Positions 7,176-15,701 are shown, counted from the first letter of the stretch. The stretch is DNA of 37,083 nucleotides from an uncultured Lachnospiraceae bacterium (GCA_947626505.1 CANQSN010000016.1:1-37083), one strand, 5' to 3'. Numbers and translations are program-made. Notes: a model not told the origin generated them from the sequence alone.

Positions 7176-8750
7176 TTAAAAATGAAGCTTTTTATTTTTT
7201 GTTTTGGAAGTATACCTTCTTCTTCTCCGCCTCCTGTTTATACCTGCAAAATCATGAGAGCCGCGCTCTCTTTTATTTTTAATGTTCTTTTTCCTAGGCT
7301 TAAAAGAAATCCTTTTATTTTTCCCGTCAAGACTTCCCAAACTCTTTTTTCCAAAAACAGACATAATAGAGTATGTTTTTATAATCTTTACTGTTCCCAG
7401 AATCACTAATAGAAATATCATTGCCAACAATACATAAAATATTATATAACGTATTTTAAATATATTATTAGAACGGTTAGAAGAACGGTAAAAATCCTTT
7501 AAAACATCCTGATTCATAGAATAATATACATCCGTTGAAGAAATAACATTTCCTCCGCTTGTAAATTCATAGGTACCCCATTTTCCTGTATTATCTTCCT
7601 TATCAAACGACAACGTGCCATGTAATTTAGATATGTCATAGGTATTCGACACTGCAATCTGGCAGTCGTTTTCTGCTGTAAATGTAATAAATTTATCCGG
7701 CTGAAGCATCTCATATGCACGCATCATATAATCCTTGTCTTCATCCTCTATCTGACTCGCAAAATCTACAGAAGAAGATATGGTAGTAAAATTGCTAAAT
7801 CCATATTCCAGCAAATTATTAGTATCTGTATATACTCTTGAAAAGCTGCGCCCATTAAAATAAAAATAGTCCTGACACCTCATTACAACACATATCAGCT
7901 CCATATCTGAAACATTGGACTTGGCATAGGTAACAAGCGTATTTTTTGCCTTTACTGTATAACCTGTCTTGCCACCCTCCGCAGTAAATAACTCGCTTGC
8001 ATAGGGAATATCCTTATTTACAAATGAGTGGTGGTTTCTCCAATATCTTTTTTCGTCCATCTTGTTGGTAGGCGGAACCTCATATATTAGAGTACCGCAA
8101 AATTTACGCCATTCGTCATTTTTTAAGGCTTCTTTTACAATTAAAGCCATATCATAGGCAGTTGTATAATGCTGCTTATTATACAATCCATTTGCATTTA
8201 CAAAATGCGTACCTTCGCAGCCAATCTCCTTGGCTTTCTGATTCATAAGCTCAACAAATGCATCAACGCTTCCCGAAGTCTTTTCTGCCAATCCATTACA
8301 GCATTCATTTGCAGATTCCAGCATAGCGCCATATAAGGACTGCTCTACTGTAAGAACCTCCCCAACATCTAAAGCAACGCCTGAACTTCCCTCCTCAACG
8401 TCAAAAATTGCATTGCTGGAATAAGTAATCTCATCCCTTAAATCATTGTTCTCAATTGCCACTAAAGAAGTCATACACTTTGTAATAGAGGCAGGATACT
8501 CCTTCTTTTTTGCATTCTTTTGAAACAATATCTCCCCTGTCTTAGCATCCATTATAATTGCCGCTTCAGAATACAGCTTTGGAACCTTTGCATCTGTCTG
8601 CAAATATTCTTCCTGCACACCATTGTCCTTCTCATACTTTGCAGCATTTACCTGAACAGTTAATGAGTTTGCTAAAAACATAAAAAGCATCGTATAAATT
8701 ATCAAATATTTTTTATTAAATATATATAAATTTTTTTTATTATCTTTCAA
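7176..8750 (-). CDS. dacA: D-alanyl-D-alanine carboxypeptidase (PBP5/DacA-like), membrane-anchored with a basic tail
   Basis: This 524-residue serine peptidase trims the terminal D-Ala from peptidoglycan stem peptides outside the membrane. The active-site motifs are SITK (S88, K91), SAN (146-148) and KTG (261-263). An N-terminal hydrophobic segment (about 15-35) acts as signal peptide or anchor. The catalytic domain and a beta domain follow, then a transmembrane segment (about 420-445). The last 75 residues or so are strongly basic, including seven consecutive arginines, and should be cytoplasmic. DacA enzymes usually end in a short amphipathic helix, so this tail is unusual. The start is TTG at 8750 with GGAGT 8 bp upstream. 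The gene is monocistronic, between terminator and promoter. Confidence 0.88.
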   Translation of the reverse strand: MKDNKKNLYIFNKKYLIIYTMLFMFLANSLTVQVNAAKYEKDNGVQEEYLQTDAKVPKLYSEAAIIMDAKTGEILFQKNAKKKEYPASITKCMTSLVAIENNDLRDEITYSSNAIFDVEEGSSGVALDVGEVLTVEQSLYGAMLESANECCNGLAEKTSGSVDAFVELMNQKAKEIGCEGTHFVNANGLYNKQHYTTAYDMALIVKEALKNDEWRKFCGTLIYEVPPTNKMDEKRYWRNHHSFVNKDIPYASELFTAEGGKTGYTVKAKNTLVTYAKSNVSDMELICVVMRCQDYFYFNGRSFSRVYTDTNNLLEYGFSNFTTISSSVDFASQIEDEDKDYMMRAYEMLQPDKFITFTAENDCQIAVSNTYDISKLHGTLSFDKEDNTGKWGTYEFTSGGNVISSTDVYYSMNQDVLKDFYRSSNRSNNIFKIRYIIFYVLLAMIFLLVILGTVKIIKTYSIMSVFGKKSLGSLDGKNKRISFKPRKKNIKNKRERGSHDFAGINRRRRRRRYTSKTKNKKLHF

Positions 8751-8833
8751 TATTTTAACTCCTAATCTGGTGTCTATTACTATGCAATTTTGACAGCTCT
8801 GGCTGTCTTATAATTAATCTTTTAGTGCTACTC

Positions 8834-8862
8834 CTAGTATACTCTATATTGTATAATATTTC
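8834..8862 (-). promoter_or_regulatory. Possible promoter of the carboxypeptidase gene
   Basis: On the minus strand, a TATACT-type -10 lies near 8835-8840 with a poor -35 (TGGAAA) 17 bp upstream. A GACAGC/GCTGTC inverted repeat (8792-8807) lies in the leader. Coordinates are approximate. Confidence 0.35.
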
Positions 8863-8909
8863 CACGAAAATTTACAAGACATATAAGAAAATAAATACTT
8901 GAATCATAT

Positions 8910-8938
8910 TAGACAAAATACAGGAAAAATGCTATGAT
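8910..8938 (+). promoter_or_regulatory. Promoter of trmB
   Basis: TAGACA (8910-8915), 17-bp spacer, TATGAT (8933-8938), about 30 bp before the start codon. Confidence 0.6.
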
Positions 8939-8970
8939 AGTTTTAAATATGCCGGAATAAGGAGAAAATT

Positions 8971-9642
8971 ATGCGTTTAAGAAATGTAAAGGGAGCCAGA
9001 GAAAAAATCGAAAACTCTCCATTCACAATAAATGAAGACGACAAATCAAAATTATACAGTAAAAAAGGAAGCTGGAATAAGACCTTCAATAACGACAATC
9101 CTATTTATATTGAAATTGGTATGGGAAAAGGGCAGTTTATAATAAATTTAGCAAAACAAAATCCTCACATCAATTACATTGGCATTGAAAAGTTTTCCAG
9201 CGTATTAGTTCGCGCCATTGAATACAGGCAAAATCTTGAACAGACAGAAAATTTAAATTTAAAAAATCTGCTCTTTATAAGAATGGATGCAGAAAATTTA
9301 GATTATGTATTTGAACATAATGAAATATCTCAAATTTATTTGAATTTTTCGGACCCATGGCCGAAAGAACGACATGCAAAACGCCGCCTGACCTCCAGAC
9401 AGTTTTTAAAAAAGTATAACAATATATTATCTCCTAAAGGAAAAATTTGCTTTAAAACTGATAACCGCGCCTTGTTTGATTTTTCTTTAATCGAAATTGA
9501 AGAATCCGGTTGGATTGCTGATAAAATAACTTACGACCTTCATAAAAGCGAATATATAACCGGAAATATTATGACAGAATATGAATCAAAATTTGTAGAA
9601 CAGGGAAAACCTATATGCCGGCTTGAAGCTTACCGGACATAA
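8971..9642 (+). CDS. trmB: tRNA (guanine-N7-)-methyltransferase TrmB
   Basis: This 223-residue SAM-dependent enzyme methylates N7 of G46 in the variable loop of tRNAs. The Rossmann SAM-binding motif is IEIGMGKGQF near residue 48. The family signature NFSDPWPKERHAKRRL near residue 127 carries the substrate-binding aspartate and basic residues. The C-terminus has the TEYESKFVEQGKPI motif typical of TrmB. Length matches the family. AAGGAGA precedes the ATG by about 6 bp. It is a single gene with its own promoter and is convergent with the diacylglycerol kinase gene, whose stop is only 13 bp away; no clear terminator separates them. Confidence 0.96.
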   Translation: MRLRNVKGAREKIENSPFTINEDDKSKLYSKKGSWNKTFNNDNPIYIEIGMGKGQFIINLAKQNPHINYIGIEKFSSVLVRAIEYRQNLEQTENLNLKNLLFIRMDAENLDYVFEHNEISQIYLNFSDPWPKERHAKRRLTSRQFLKKYNNILSPKGKICFKTDNRALFDFSLIEIEESGWIADKITYDLHKSEYITGNIMTEYESKFVEQGKPICRLEAYRT

Positions 9643-9655
9643 ATTAAGGATTACG

Positions 9656-10582
9656 TTACTCCTCTGTAATAATGTTTGTACTTGGCGGAATAACAACCTC
9701 CACCTTTCCTTCCAATACCTCGATATCCGCAGGAAGGTTGCCATAATACTCTCCATCATAATCAACAGAAATCTTTTCATCACCCTCCGGTATAATCTTA
9801 ATATGCTTTGTTTGAAAATACTGTACTGCCGGATGACTAATATGATCTCCTCTTAAAATCTTAATAATCAAATCAGTAATCTCTAAGAATTCAACTTTTT
9901 TAAGCAGCAAAACATCCAGTTCTCCATCTGAAACTGACGCCAAAGGCGCCGCCTGCTTATAACCGCCGACACTCTGGCTATTCATTACCATAAACAACAA
10001 ATATTCATTTGAACCTGTATATTCTTCTGATTCAATATGCAATTTAAATGGATTGAAAAGCTGTTTAGGAATCTCTTTCATACCCTCCACATAGTAAGCA
10101 GCCTTTCCAAATATTGCCTTCATTTCCTTAGAAACATTATATCCAATATCAGTAGCAAGACCTCCCGCTACAACGTTCATAAAAATCTTTCCATTAATTC
10201 TTCCAACATCAATTCTCTTAGTTCTGAAATTCTTAATCATTTCACAAAATTCATTAACAGTAGCCGGCAGATTTAAATAGTTTGCAAAATCATTAACAGT
10301 ACCGGCGGATATAATAGCAATAGGAATCTCGCAGCCGCAATCTGCTACGCCGCTGATTACTTCATTAATTGTACCATCTCCACCAATAGCAGTAATAAAA
10401 TCATACTCCTTATTTTTCAGATTAATAACAGCATTTCTTGCATCATTCTGTTGTTTTGTGTAAACTACATCAACATGATTTACAATCTGCTCCATAATAA
10501 GACGCGATATGATTTTTTCGATAGTTTCTAAAAAATTTTGTCTTCCTGAGCTGGGGTTTATTACAAAAAGTGACTTTAACAT
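9656..10582 (-). CDS. Diacylglycerol kinase family lipid kinase (YegS/BmrU/DgkB-like)
   Basis: This 308-residue soluble protein belongs to the DAGK_cat family, which phosphorylates diacylglycerol or related lipids from ATP and feeds phosphatidic acid back into phospholipid synthesis. The ATP-binding motif GGDGTINEV is near residue 67, preceded by the nucleotide-binding NPSSG at 9-13. SAGTVNDFANYL corresponds to the conserved GTxNDFA motif. The C-terminal VSDGELDVLLL and DGEYYGNLP motifs are typical. BmrU, YegS and DgkB cannot be separated by eye. AAGGAGAG precedes the ATG. The gene begins 34 bp downstream of tRNA-Arg with no obvious terminator between, so it may be read through from the tRNA promoter. 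Confidence 0.88.
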   Translation of the reverse strand: MLKSLFVINPSSGRQNFLETIEKIISRLIMEQIVNHVDVVYTKQQNDARNAVINLKNKEYDFITAIGGDGTINEVISGVADCGCEIPIAIISAGTVNDFANYLNLPATVNEFCEMIKNFRTKRIDVGRINGKIFMNVVAGGLATDIGYNVSKEMKAIFGKAAYYVEGMKEIPKQLFNPFKLHIESEEYTGSNEYLLFMVMNSQSVGGYKQAAPLASVSDGELDVLLLKKVEFLEITDLIIKILRGDHISHPAVQYFQTKHIKIIPEGDEKISVDYDGEYYGNLPADIEVLEGKVEVVIPPSTNIITEE

Positions 10583-10616
10583 AAAACCACTCTCCTTATT
10601 AAAATAACAATAAAAA

Positions 10617-10688
10617 TGCTCCCGGCGGGAATCGAACCCACAACAATCCCTTAGGAGGGGACCGTTATATCCGTTTAACTACGGAAGC
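10617..10688 (-). tRNA. tRNA-Arg(CCT)
   Basis: A 72-nt cloverleaf: acceptor GCTTCCG with CGGGAGC, anticodon arm GTCCC-CTCCTAA-GGGAT giving anticodon CCT, and T arm GTGGG-TTCGATT-CCCGC. CCA is not encoded. It reads the AGG arginine codon. Confidence 0.94.
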
Positions 10689-10713
10689 TTAATAATAATC
10701 AAATTTATTATAA

Positions 10714-10742
10714 ATATTACACAATAATTAAAAATTTTGCAA
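10714..10742 (-). promoter_or_regulatory. Promoter of tRNA-Arg
   Basis: On the minus strand: TTGCAA (10737-10742), 17-bp spacer, TAATAT (10714-10719). Confidence 0.55.
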
Positions 10743-10761
10743 GTGTGTTTTTAACATTTCA

Positions 10762-11640
10762 CTAATTTTCTAATACTAATAACCCCTGAAGCCAGATTAC
10801 TCCCTTAAAACGCCTGCCCACTTTAGGTTCTCCTATTATATCTCTTTCATTTATAGCAACTGTTATATTTATATTATTACATTGTACATCAATAACATAT
10901 ATCTTATCATTTGTCATATTATTGTATTCTTCTTTTATACTCTCAATATTACCTAAAATAGAATACTGGTCGCTCTCCACTCCATAAGGCATAAATGTAG
11001 TATCTACAATTGAATATATATCTTCTTTAGAGGCTCTTTTTGAAATTACAGTATATAAATCAATATCCTCTAAGGTAAGGCTTTCAATTGCATCCATATC
11101 GCCATTCTTAGCTTCTTGAATCAGGTTATTGCGGCTTATCTGGCAATCATTTTCTAATTTTAATTGCTCGTCGTTTTTTTCAACTCCAAAAATAACCTTT
11201 CCCTCTGTTGAAAGAGCGGAAAGATATACCTTTGAGTATTGAATATTTAGTTGTTCCTTTTGCTGCTTTATAATAGGCGTCAAATTAATCAAAGAAAAAA
11301 TCAAAGAAACACCTATATTATAATCTTCACTAATTCCGGCATACGCGTCTTTTTCTGCATACTTTTGAAGTTGAATTTCATCTTCTTGTGTAATTTCATT
11401 TCCTATCAAATAAGGAAATGAAAATAAAACATTATGAAATCCTCTCTGGTCAATTTCTCCAATAATAGAAATTCCCATGTTATTTGCATAATTCTTTCTA
11501 GCCTGAAATATTCTTCTATTTAATGAATCCGTCACTTCCACTTCCTCGTCAGGATTGGACAATACATCCTTTAATATATCGTCCAATTGACGCTTTGTAT
11601 AACATTCGTGAAAACCAACAGCAGATAAAAACTTATGCAT
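10762..11640 (-). CDS. Uncharacterised protein, DUF3881-like
   Basis: This 292-residue protein opens with MHKFLSAVGFHECYTKRQL, which I recall as the start of the DUF3881 family in Lachnospiraceae; this is from memory and unchecked. No catalytic motif, signal peptide or membrane segment is evident. The protein alternates helices and strands, with a run of polar residues (NNLIQEAKNGDMDAIESL) that resembles a short repeat helix, and ends in GRRFKGVIWLQGLLVLEN. GAGGAA lies about 7 bp upstream of the ATG. It is downstream of serS on the same strand, separated by the degraded TnpB-type sequence, and may be expressed from the serS promoter. Its function is unknown. Confidence 0.75.
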   Translation of the reverse strand: MHKFLSAVGFHECYTKRQLDDILKDVLSNPDEEVEVTDSLNRRIFQARKNYANNMGISIIGEIDQRGFHNVLFSFPYLIGNEITQEDEIQLQKYAEKDAYAGISEDYNIGVSLIFSLINLTPIIKQQKEQLNIQYSKVYLSALSTEGKVIFGVEKNDEQLKLENDCQISRNNLIQEAKNGDMDAIESLTLEDIDLYTVISKRASKEDIYSIVDTTFMPYGVESDQYSILGNIESIKEEYNNMTNDKIYVIDVQCNNINITVAINERDIIGEPKVGRRFKGVIWLQGLLVLEN

Positions 11641-11663
11641 ATCTATTCCTCACATAATTATCC

Positions 11664-11780
11664 TTAAAAGTGAACTACCCATTGTCTAAAGCCAATAGGC
11701 TTCCTGCTTCATCGACTTTGCAATCTAATATCTCCACAGGCGTTAATTTGGGCAGTTACTATCCTATATTTTGTCTTTTA
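11664..11780 (-). mobile_element. Degraded TnpB / IS605-type right end with omega-RNA-like scaffold
   Basis: On the minus strand one frame reads INACGDIRLQSR then stop; INACGD is the typical C-terminal motif of TnpB (OrfB) proteins. Past this stop come ATGAAGCAGGAAGCC, a hairpin (CCTATTG with CAATGGG) and GTAGTTCAC, which match the right end of IS200/IS605-family elements, where the omega RNA that guides TnpB is encoded. No tnpA, no remaining tnpB body and no left end are present: the sequence upstream is the serS stop codon. It is therefore a remnant of roughly 110-150 bp. The 5' limit is uncertain. The match is from recalled consensus patterns. Confidence 0.6.
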
Positions 11781-11812
11781 TGCTTTTTGCCGCTCGCATG
11801 TAGAGGGAAAAG

Positions 11813-13099
11813 TTATCTCCCATCTGATATAATATCGGCTCCGCCCATATACGGACGCAATGCTTCCGGTATACGTATACTTCCATCCTCATTAAGGTTA
11901 TTCTCTAAAAATGCAATTAACATTCTAGGAGGCGCAACAACTGTATTATTTAAAGTATGAGCAAAATACTTGCCTTCTTTTCCATTTACACGAATCTTAA
12001 GTCTCCTTGCCTGAGCATCTCCTAAATTAGAGCAAGAACCTACTTCAAAATATTTTTTCTGACGGGGAGACCAAGCCTCCACATCAATTGATTTTACTTT
12101 TAAATCTGCCAAATCACCAGAACAACACTCCAATGTTCTAACAGGAATATCAAGGCTTCTAAATAAATCCACTGTATTCTGCCAAAGCTTTTCAAACCAC
12201 ATTTTAGATTCTTCCGGCTTGCATACCACAATCATTTCCTGTTTTTCAAATTGATGTATCCGATATACTCCTCTCTCCTCAATACCATGAGCCCCTTTCT
12301 CCTTTCTGAAACATGGAGAATAAGAAGTCAATGTCTGAGGCAGTTGTTCTTCCTGTAAAATTGTATCTATAAAACGTCCTATCATGGAATGCTCAGAAGT
12401 TCCTATCAAATAAAGGTCCTCTCCTTCAATCTTATACATCATAGCTTCCATCTCATCAAAGCTCATAACGCCCGTTACCACATCTGAACGAATCATAAAC
12501 GGTGGAATACAATAAGTAAAACCTCTATTAATCATAAAATCTCTGGCATAGGTAATTACCGCGCTATGAAGTCTTGCAATATCTCCTATTAAATAATAAA
12601 AACCATTACCTGCTACTTTTCTTGCGCTATCCAAATCAATTCCATTTAATTTTTCCATTATATCTGTATGATATGGAATTTCAAAATCGGGAACAACGGG
12701 CTCGCCAAACTTTTCAATTTCTACATTTTCAGAATCATTTTTACCAATAGGTACGCTTGGATCAATAATATTAGGAATTACCATCATTATTTTTTTGATT
12801 TTTTCCTGCAATTCATTTTCTTTTTCCTCAAGCTCGCTTAATCTCTTACTATTTTCTGTAACCTGTTTTTTTATCTCTTCAGCTTCTTCTTTTTTACCCT
12901 GCGCCATCAATGTGCCAATCTGTTTGCTAATAGAATTTCTATTTGCGCGTAGTCCGTCCGCCTCCTGTTTTACTGCTCTTGACTCCTTGTCAAGTTCAAT
13001 AACTTCATCTACCAATGGCAGCTTTTTATCCTGAAATTTATTTTTTATATTCTGCTTTACAACATCAGGATTCTCTCTTAAAAATTTAATATCAATCAT
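11813..13099 (-). CDS. serS: Seryl-tRNA synthetase
   Basis: This 428-residue class II synthetase charges tRNA-Ser with serine in the cytoplasm. The N-terminal 110 residues or so form the long antiparallel coiled coil that contacts the tRNA-Ser variable arm (rich in K, E and Q). The catalytic domain carries motif 2, FRKEKGAHG, and the motif 3 region NNTVVAPPRMLIAFLEN. Length matches the family. GGAGG precedes the ATG by about 8 bp. It has its own promoter, and the 160-bp leader shows no T-box. Its stop codon directly abuts the TnpB-type remnant. The cognate tRNA-Ser(GCT) is in the same window but far away. Confidence 0.97.
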   Translation of the reverse strand: MIDIKFLRENPDVVKQNIKNKFQDKKLPLVDEVIELDKESRAVKQEADGLRANRNSISKQIGTLMAQGKKEEAEEIKKQVTENSKRLSELEEKENELQEKIKKIMMVIPNIIDPSVPIGKNDSENVEIEKFGEPVVPDFEIPYHTDIMEKLNGIDLDSARKVAGNGFYYLIGDIARLHSAVITYARDFMINRGFTYCIPPFMIRSDVVTGVMSFDEMEAMMYKIEGEDLYLIGTSEHSMIGRFIDTILQEEQLPQTLTSYSPCFRKEKGAHGIEERGVYRIHQFEKQEMIVVCKPEESKMWFEKLWQNTVDLFRSLDIPVRTLECCSGDLADLKVKSIDVEAWSPRQKKYFEVGSCSNLGDAQARRLKIRVNGKEGKYFAHTLNNTVVAPPRMLIAFLENNLNEDGSIRIPEALRPYMGGADIISDGR

Positions 13100-13143
13100 A
13101 ATCTGCCTCCATAACTAAATTATATTTTTTCATTTATTATACT

Positions 13144-13172
13144 AATATAATGCGATATTTAAAATTTTTCAA
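13144..13172 (-). promoter_or_regulatory. Promoter of serS
   Basis: On the minus strand: TTGAAA (13167-13172), 17-bp spacer, TATATT (13144-13149), about 45 bp before the start codon. Confidence 0.6.
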
Positions 13173-13260
13173 CTTAAATATATTAAATCTTATTTTTTAT
13201 ATTTGCTATCTGAACCAATATTAGATAAATTTCTAATATTAATTTTTAAAAATACTATCC

Positions 13261-13788
13261 TTACATATAATTTCTTTCATTTACAGCAATATTAAGAGCT
13301 TCCTTTTCTTCTTCTGATAGCTGTATATAAGACTCTCCGCCTATAATTTCTTTTATGTAAGTATAACAGCCTTCCCGATTATGCATGGCGTTTAACATCA
13401 TACCGTCATTCTTATCATTTAAAAGGCATAATACAAAACTCATATTACCGCCCATTTCCTTAAAGGCATCATACTTAACAATACCGATTTTAGAATATGT
13501 AACCTTTAAAAATTCTCCAATTTCTTCAATCTGCTTAGTATGGCTTAAAGAAACCTCCTTCAAAGAATCCAATTCTCTAAATCTTATATTTATTTCATCT
13601 TCAAAGGATTCTGTCTTATCGCCTGACATAAACTTATCCAATCTTACTCTTAAAGCCTTTATTTCATTTTGTTGAATAATTATCATAGCAAATAAAATAA
13701 TAAATAAAACTACCGCCCCAATCATAAAATATGCCGGGTCTACTCCTATCCATTGATATATACTATCTTTCATTACATCTAAAAACAT
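13261..13788 (-). CDS. DUF4446 family membrane-anchored protein
   Basis: This 175-residue protein has one N-terminal transmembrane segment (about 20-42), a polar helical stretch likely to form a coiled coil (about 42-95), and a C-terminal domain with IVKYDAFKEMGGNMSF and HNREGCYTYIKEI, the signature motifs of DUF4446. That family is common in Firmicutes and often sits beside parB, as here. Its function is unknown. The topology suggests a cytoplasmic C-terminal domain at the membrane. GGGAG precedes the ATG. The gap to parB is about 108 bp, so cotranscription with parAB is possible but unproven. Confidence 0.88.
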   Translation of the reverse strand: MFLDVMKDSIYQWIGVDPAYFMIGAVVLFIILFAMIIIQQNEIKALRVRLDKFMSGDKTESFEDEINIRFRELDSLKEVSLSHTKQIEEIGEFLKVTYSKIGIVKYDAFKEMGGNMSFVLCLLNDKNDGMMLNAMHNREGCYTYIKEIIGGESYIQLSEEEKEALNIAVNERNYM

Positions 13789-13896
13789 ATTTTTTCTCCC
13801 TTATACTTTAATAACATAATTATATATTTCAAAAAGCGCCGCTAAATTTATAATATGTATTCATCTTTATATTTTTAATTACCTATATGTATATTT

Positions 13897-14805
13897 TTAT
13901 TTACTGATTAATTCAAAAATTCTTTCAAATTCTTCTAAATTATCATAACTGATTACAATTTTTCCTTTATTGCCTTTATCCTCAATTTTAACCTTTGCCC
14001 GTAAATAATTTTTTATTTCCTTTTCTTTTTCCATATATGCCATCTCTAATGCTTCATTTTTTATTTTTTTATTTTTTTCTGTTACATAAGTTTTCTTTTT
14101 ATTATAATCTTTTATTAATTTTTCTGTTTCACGCACAGATAATCCTTTATCAAATATGCTCTGGGCCAATTCGTATTGTTCATTTTTATCTTCAATACTA
14201 AGTAATGTACGAACATGTCCCATTGTAAGTTTTTCTTCAATTACCATTTGCTGCACTTTTTTAGATAACTGCAATAAACGTATTGAATTAGTAATAGAAG
14301 TTCTGCTTTTTGATACTCTTTCTGCTAACTGATCTTGTGTAAGATTAAGTTTTTTTATCAAGGTACTATATGCCTGAGCTTCCTCAATTGCATTCAGATC
14401 TTCTCTTTGTATATTTTCAATAAGAGCAATCTCTAATACTTCTTTATCACTATATTCCTTAATAACAGCGGGAACTGTTTTGCATTTTGCATATTTTGCA
14501 GCTCTCCATCTTCTCTCGCCGGCGATAATTTGATAATATTCTTTTCCATTGCTGTCAGTTTTTTTTGAAACTACTATTGGTTCAATTATTCCATGTGTTT
14601 TAATAGACTCCGCCAGTTCATATAAAGCATCCTCGTCAAAATTTTTACGAGGCTGTTCTTTATTAGGAGAAATATTGTCAATATCTATTTCAACTGTATA
14701 TTTTTCTGTTTCAGAATTATTTGAAGTTCCGGCCTTTGCTGAATTTGCATTCTTTGTTCCCAACAAAGATTCCATACCCTTTCCTAATCCCTTTTTTACT
14801 GCCAT
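13897..14805 (-). CDS. parB: Chromosome-partitioning protein ParB (Spo0J)
   Basis: This 302-residue protein binds parS and, with CTP, slides and spreads along DNA to load condensin and guide segregation. The N-terminal ParB/Sulfiredoxin domain has IIAGERRWRAAK, the arginine-rich CTP-binding motif (near residue 93), and IALIENIQREDLN. The central helix-turn-helix is LTQDQLAERVSKSRTSITNSIRLL. The C-terminal part is lysine-rich with a dimerisation region. GGAGG precedes the ATG. It follows parA by 35 bp in the classic parA-parB operon. Two perfect parS sites lie just upstream of parA. Confidence 0.97.
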   Translation of the reverse strand: MAVKKGLGKGMESLLGTKNANSAKAGTSNNSETEKYTVEIDIDNISPNKEQPRKNFDEDALYELAESIKTHGIIEPIVVSKKTDSNGKEYYQIIAGERRWRAAKYAKCKTVPAVIKEYSDKEVLEIALIENIQREDLNAIEEAQAYSTLIKKLNLTQDQLAERVSKSRTSITNSIRLLQLSKKVQQMVIEEKLTMGHVRTLLSIEDKNEQYELAQSIFDKGLSVRETEKLIKDYNKKKTYVTEKNKKIKNEALEMAYMEKEKEIKNYLRAKVKIEDKGNKGKIVISYDNLEEFERIFELISK

Positions 14806-14840
14806 ATTAAACCTCCATTTGTATATTAATAATTAAAAGA

Positions 14841-15623
14841 CTATTTTAAAAGTTTATTATTTATAACTTCATCCGCTAACTGGCGATATGCTTCTGCTCC
14901 TGCAGAATGGCTGTCATACATACTTATTGGTAATCCATGACTTGGCGCCTCCGCCAACCTGACATTTCTTGGAATCACTGTTTTATAAATATTTTGAGTT
15001 AAAGTATCTTTAACATTTTCAACAACTTGTAAAGATAAATTTGTTCGTGAATCATACATTGTAAAACATATTCCTTCTACAATTAAATTTGGATTTAAAT
15101 TTTCCTTCATTAAATCAATTGTATATAACAACTGTGATAATCCGTCTAATGCAAAAAATTCACATTGAATAGGTACAAGAACTGTATCTGCCGCTACCAA
15201 ACTATTTACTGTTAATAAACCAAGTGCAGGAGGACAATCAATAATAATATAATCAAACTTAGTTTTTATTTTTTTTAAAATATTATCCAATATGTATTGC
15301 ATATTTGGAACACCTACATATTCTACTTCAATACCGGCTAATAATCTGTTGGCGGGAATAAGATTTAAATTATCAATTACATTTATAATCATTGCCTCCC
15401 CAACATTACACTCATCCTTCATCAATTCGTAAGTAGTATATTTCTGATCATCTTTTTCAATTCCAAAACCTGTAGTAAGATGTCCCTGAGGATCCATATC
15501 CACTGCAAGAACTTTACAGCCTTTTTCTGCAAGACAAGCTGAAAGATTAATACTTGTGGTAGTTTTACCAACACCACCTTTCTGATTTGCAATTGCAATT
15601 ATTCTTCCATTAAAATTTTTCAT
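14841..15623 (-). CDS. parA: Chromosome-partitioning ATPase ParA (Soj)
   Basis: This 260-residue Walker-type ATPase works with ParB in segregation and can also modulate DnaA at the origin. The deviant Walker A motif KGGVGKTT starts near residue 14, Walker A' is VLAVDMDPQGHLT, and Walker B is DYIIIDCPPALG. I start at the ATG at 15623, not the longer reading from 15773, because CAAAGGAGG lies 6-7 bp upstream, the family begins right before the Walker A motif, and the extra 50 residues would be encoded by the parS region. It is followed by parB. The argS gene lies upstream on the same strand. Confidence 0.96.
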   Translation of the reverse strand: MKNFNGRIIAIANQKGGVGKTTTSINLSACLAEKGCKVLAVDMDPQGHLTTGFGIEKDDQKYTTYELMKDECNVGEAMIINVIDNLNLIPANRLLAGIEVEYVGVPNMQYILDNILKKIKTKFDYIIIDCPPALGLLTVNSLVAADTVLVPIQCEFFALDGLSQLLYTIDLMKENLNPNLIVEGICFTMYDSRTNLSLQVVENVKDTLTQNIYKTVIPRNVRLAEAPSHGLPISMYDSHSAGAEAYRQLADEVINNKLLK

Positions 15624-15665
15624 ATAAATCCTCCTTTGCACTATATAATAATAACATTTTTTGTA

Positions 15666-15680
15666 ATGGTATGCTACCAT
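15666..15680. repeat. Short inverted repeat upstream of parA
   Basis: ATGGTA, spacer TGC, TACCAT. It sits about 45 bp before the parA start, where a hairpin or an operator would affect parAB expression. No regulator is known for it. Confidence 0.3.
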
Positions 15681-15701
15681 AATTGTAAACAAAAAACAAA
15701 A

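Noticed and set aside
8790-8814. TTGACA and TATAAT near each other on the plus strand
   Set aside because: The spacer is only 13 bp, too short for a sigma-A promoter; the trmB promoter at 8910 fits much better.
12795-13034. Open reading frames on the strand opposite to serS, mnmG, the amylase and other genes
   Set aside because: They are antisense shadows of well-supported genes, lack ribosome binding sites and show no family motifs.
13100-13260. T-box riboswitch leader upstream of serS (and likewise argS)
   Set aside because: The leader is short and no T-box consensus (GGGTGGnACCGCG type) or terminator/antiterminator pair is seen.
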